In this document: positions 62,120 to 64,000 of the stretch, piece by piece | Layout: the number at the start of each line of letters is the position of its first letter | Numbering within the stretch: position 1 is the first letter of the stretch | NCBI GenBank assembly: GCA_934661755.1 | Contig: CAKUJM010000008.1 | Span: 1-64,000 of the forward strand | Source of the DNA: an uncultured Lentisphaeria bacterium | GTDB lineage: Bacteria; Verrucomicrobiota; Lentisphaeria; Oligosphaerales; Oligosphaeraceae | Reading direction: 5' to 3' | Length of the DNA stretch: 64,000 bases | Translations under genes and position numbers: made by a program | Notes under the pieces: model-generated | What the model was told of the DNA's origin: nothing | The model's database searches: none | What the model saw: only the letters and a program-made list of their open reading frames with translations

Positions 62120-63610
62120 CTACAGCTTCAATCCCCCGAACATGTCGCCCAGCGACCCGAAGGAATCCGAGTTGCTGTCCTTGTGGTCCACGCTGCCTGC
62201 CCGGCTCTTTTCGGCCTCCACCTCCAGCAATTCCGGCGTGGTCAGCCCGATCCGGTCGCCGGCGGCTTCCTTGACCACCACCGCGATCTTGCTGTGCAAC
62301 GGGTACTTGCGGTACATCTGGCGCTCCTTGACGTGGCGCTCCGCCTCGCCCAGCGGCAGCTGGCTGATATGCAACAGCCCGGTCTGGCCGTTGGGCAACT
62401 TGACGAACAGCCCGAAGGGCATCTGCTTCTCAACCTCGCCCTCGAGGGTCTGGCCGGCGATCATCGCCTCCATGGCACGTTTTTCCTCTTCGGCGGTGAG
62501 CGACGCCGGCGGCTCGTCCTGGCTCTTCGGGGCGCCGATGCACAGGGCGATGCGACGCCGCGGCACATCGACGTCCAGGATGGTCACTTCGACCTCCTGG
62601 CCGACCTGCAGCACTTCGGCCGGCGAGTCGATCCGGTGGTCAGCGCCCAGCTGTGAAATGTGCGCCAAACCCTCGACTCCGGGTGAGAGCTGGATGAAGG
62701 CGCCAAAGTCCGCGATGCGCACCACCTTCCCGGTGCGCATCACGCCGACGGCGAACGCCGGATCGTCGGCAATCGCGCTCCACGGATCGCCTGCAGCCTG
62801 CTTGATCGACAACGCGATGCGCGGACGACGCCCGTCATGCGGATCCTCGCAGGAAAGCACCTTGACGGCCACCTTCTGGCCAATTGAGAGCGCATCCTCC
62901 GGCTTGATGCCGCGGTCCCAGCTGATTTCGCTGACATGCACCATGCCGTCCAGCCCTCCCAGGTCGACGAATGCGCCATACGGCATCAGCGAGCTGACGG
63001 TCCCGGTGAGTACATCGCCCTCCTTGAGGTTGGCCAACAACTTCTCGCGCGCCTCATCCGCCTCGATTTCCTGCAGGCGGCGGCGGGACACCACCACATT
63101 GCGGCCCTCATCGCCGTACTCGGTGATGAGGAAGGCATAGCTCTTGCCGACATGCGCGGCGCTGTCCTGTCCGGCGCCGTGGATGTCGATTTGCGAATAG
63201 GGGCAGAACGCAGTGCTGGCCGCCAGCTGGACGCTGTATCCGCCCTTGCGCTCGCCGGTGATCTTGCCCTCGATCGGAATCTTCTTGTTCCAGGCGTCCT
63301 GGACTGCGGTGTCCACCTCGCGTCCGCGTCCGCCGCCCAGATGCTTCTTGAGCCGGATGCCGTCGCCGTCGCTGCCAACCGCAAATGCCTCGATGATGTC
63401 GCCCTCGCGGACGGTCAGATTGCCGTCGTCATCCTGGAAGTCCTTGACATCGATGATGCCGTCCTGACGCCCGCCAAGATCAACAAAGATGCTGTCCTTG
63501 CCGATGGTGATGACCTTCCCGCTGACCTTGTCGCCGTTGCGGATTTGCATATTGACTGCGCCGCGGGATTCGAACAGCGCCGCAAAATCCATTTCCTCGT
63601 TGTTGTCCAT
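62120..63610 (-). CDS. rpsA: Ribosomal protein S1
   Basis: A 496-residue RNA-binding protein with five S1 OB-fold repeats at roughly 17-80, 100-165, 180-250, 265-335 and 355-430. Examples are VTIGKDSIFVDLGGRQDGII, LMPYGAFVDLGGLDGMVHVSEI and IADFGAFIQLSPGVEGLAHISQL. It helps the ribosome bind mRNA. E. coli S1 has six repeats, so this form is shorter. The start at 63610 (MDNNEEMDF) was chosen for its acidic N-terminus; the ribosome site is not obvious. Confidence 0.93.
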   Translation of the reverse strand: MDNNEEMDFAALFESRGAVNMQIRNGDKVSGKVITIGKDSIFVDLGGRQDGIIDVKDFQDDDGNLTVREGDIIEAFAVGSDGDGIRLKKHLGGGRGREVDTAVQDAWNKKIPIEGKITGERKGGYSVQLAASTAFCPYSQIDIHGAGQDSAAHVGKSYAFLITEYGDEGRNVVVSRRRLQEIEADEAREKLLANLKEGDVLTGTVSSLMPYGAFVDLGGLDGMVHVSEISWDRGIKPEDALSIGQKVAVKVLSCEDPHDGRRPRIALSIKQAAGDPWSAIADDPAFAVGVMRTGKVVRIADFGAFIQLSPGVEGLAHISQLGADHRIDSPAEVLQVGQEVEVTILDVDVPRRRIALCIGAPKSQDEPPASLTAEEEKRAMEAMIAGQTLEGEVEKQMPFGLFVKLPNGQTGLLHISQLPLGEAERHVKERQMYRKYPLHSKIAVVVKEAAGDRIGLTTPELLEVEAEKSRAGSVDHKDSNSDSFGSLGDMFGGLKL

Positions 63611-63697
63611 GGTTGTTGTTGATGAAAATTCAGTTGGCTGCTGGCTTGCCGGGGATGATCTCCCACGGCGAAAATGGTCCATTCCGGGGATGCCCAA

Positions 63698-64000
63698 TCA
63701 CCGATCCGCCTGGCTGCGGGCGGGCGCAAAGCCGGTCTGCACCCACGCTGCCCGGGTGCCGCTGGCGGTCGGGACGGCGCGGCCATTGCGCAACGCCGAC
63801 GGCCGCACCCAGCAGCTTCCACGGGCTGCGGCGTTTTCGCCAAAGTCGTCCGTGAGGCGCATTTCGCCGGAAAGCACCAGCAGCATCCCCAGACCCTCCG
63901 GACAGGATTGCAATTCCAGCGGGGCGTCGTTGAGGATCTTCAGCTGGAATTTCGGCGTCGGCGGATTGTAGCTCAGGATTTCACCCTGGCCGGCCCGCTC
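63698..64000 (-). CDS. manA: Probable mannose-6-phosphate isomerase, C-terminal part
   Basis: The 3' end of a gene that enters from beyond the right edge; 100 residues are visible. LSYNPPTPKFQLKILNDA, then GMLLVLSGEMRLTDDFG and a final ARGSCWVRPSALR segment resemble the C-terminal cupin half of type I phosphomannose isomerase, which interconverts mannose 6-phosphate and fructose 6-phosphate. The zinc-binding catalytic half is outside the window, so the call is tentative. It precedes rpsA by 87 bp. Confidence 0.55.
   Translation of the reverse strand, partial: ERAGQGEILSYNPPTPKFQLKILNDAPLELQSCPEGLGMLLVLSGEMRLTDDFGENAAARGSCWVRPSALRNGRAVPTASGTRAAWVQTGFAPARSQADR

Overview
The window is high-GC bacterial chromosome with densely packed genes, many start codons preceded by AGGAGG-type ribosome binding sites, and many ATGA/TGATG stop-start overlaps. 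A complete Rnf complex, a glycyl radical enzyme, a CoA-disulfide-reductase-type flavoprotein, TRAP and sugar transport, and several carbohydrate or glycoside proteins (GH57, ThuA-like, sialate O-acetylesterase-like, NAGPA-like, CBM9-PHP) suggest an anaerobic, glycan-using Gram-negative organism. A member of the PVC group (Lentisphaerota or Kiritimatiellota) would fit, but this is inference from gene content only. No rRNA, tRNA or CRISPR array was seen.

Layout. 1-6840 (minus strand): rnfABCDGE followed by a GH57 protein and two tandem hairpin repeats. 7378-18737 (plus): thuA-like, glnS, a fabG-like SDR, an orphan potD, recO-like, a membrane metallophosphoesterase, cysS and a three-gene TRAP transporter. 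18760-23601 (minus): sugar porter plus pfkB kinase, then a YolD-like/Y-family polymerase pair. 23794-26039 (plus): a TPP riboswitch with cytX, then an aldo/keto reductase. 26040-29264: an AT-richer island with an EcoRI-family adenine methyltransferase and a DUF262-HNH nuclease, flanked by long direct repeats of host sequence. 29265-32293 (minus): glycyl radical enzyme and a TIM-barrel isomerase. 32790-44339 (plus): esterase, mnmA, NAGPA-like, CBM9-PHP, hrpB, nnrD/E. 44484-47301 (minus): ArsR regulator and a four-domain CoADR-rhodanese-TusA-DsrE fusion. 47534-57453 (plus): AGCS symporter, proS, FHA protein, mgtE, nadE, folE, trmO. 57624-64000 (minus): rodA, ung, dnaJ, grpE, rpsA and the 3' part of a probable manA.

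Two things stand out. First, the methyltransferase gene carries about 15.6 copies of a 5-bp repeat that is open in all three frames. At the present length the protein ends in C-terminal module A. One more unit would bypass A and end in a second homologous module B, whose stop overlaps the nuclease start (TGATG). One unit fewer would stop just after the repeat. This looks like a three-state phase-variable switch that could change the methyltransferase tail and nuclease coupling together. The island seems to have entered with a long target duplication: each flank carries a damaged copy of one neighbouring gene and an intact copy of the other.

Second, an interspersed, near-palindromic element of about 120 nt occurs at least five times, with three more degenerate or partial copies. 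All lie upstream of a gene and all have the same orientation relative to it (rnfA, pfkB, rodA, grpE, the esterase, glnS, potD, cytX). Paired changes in the end stem suggest a structured leader or regulatory module.
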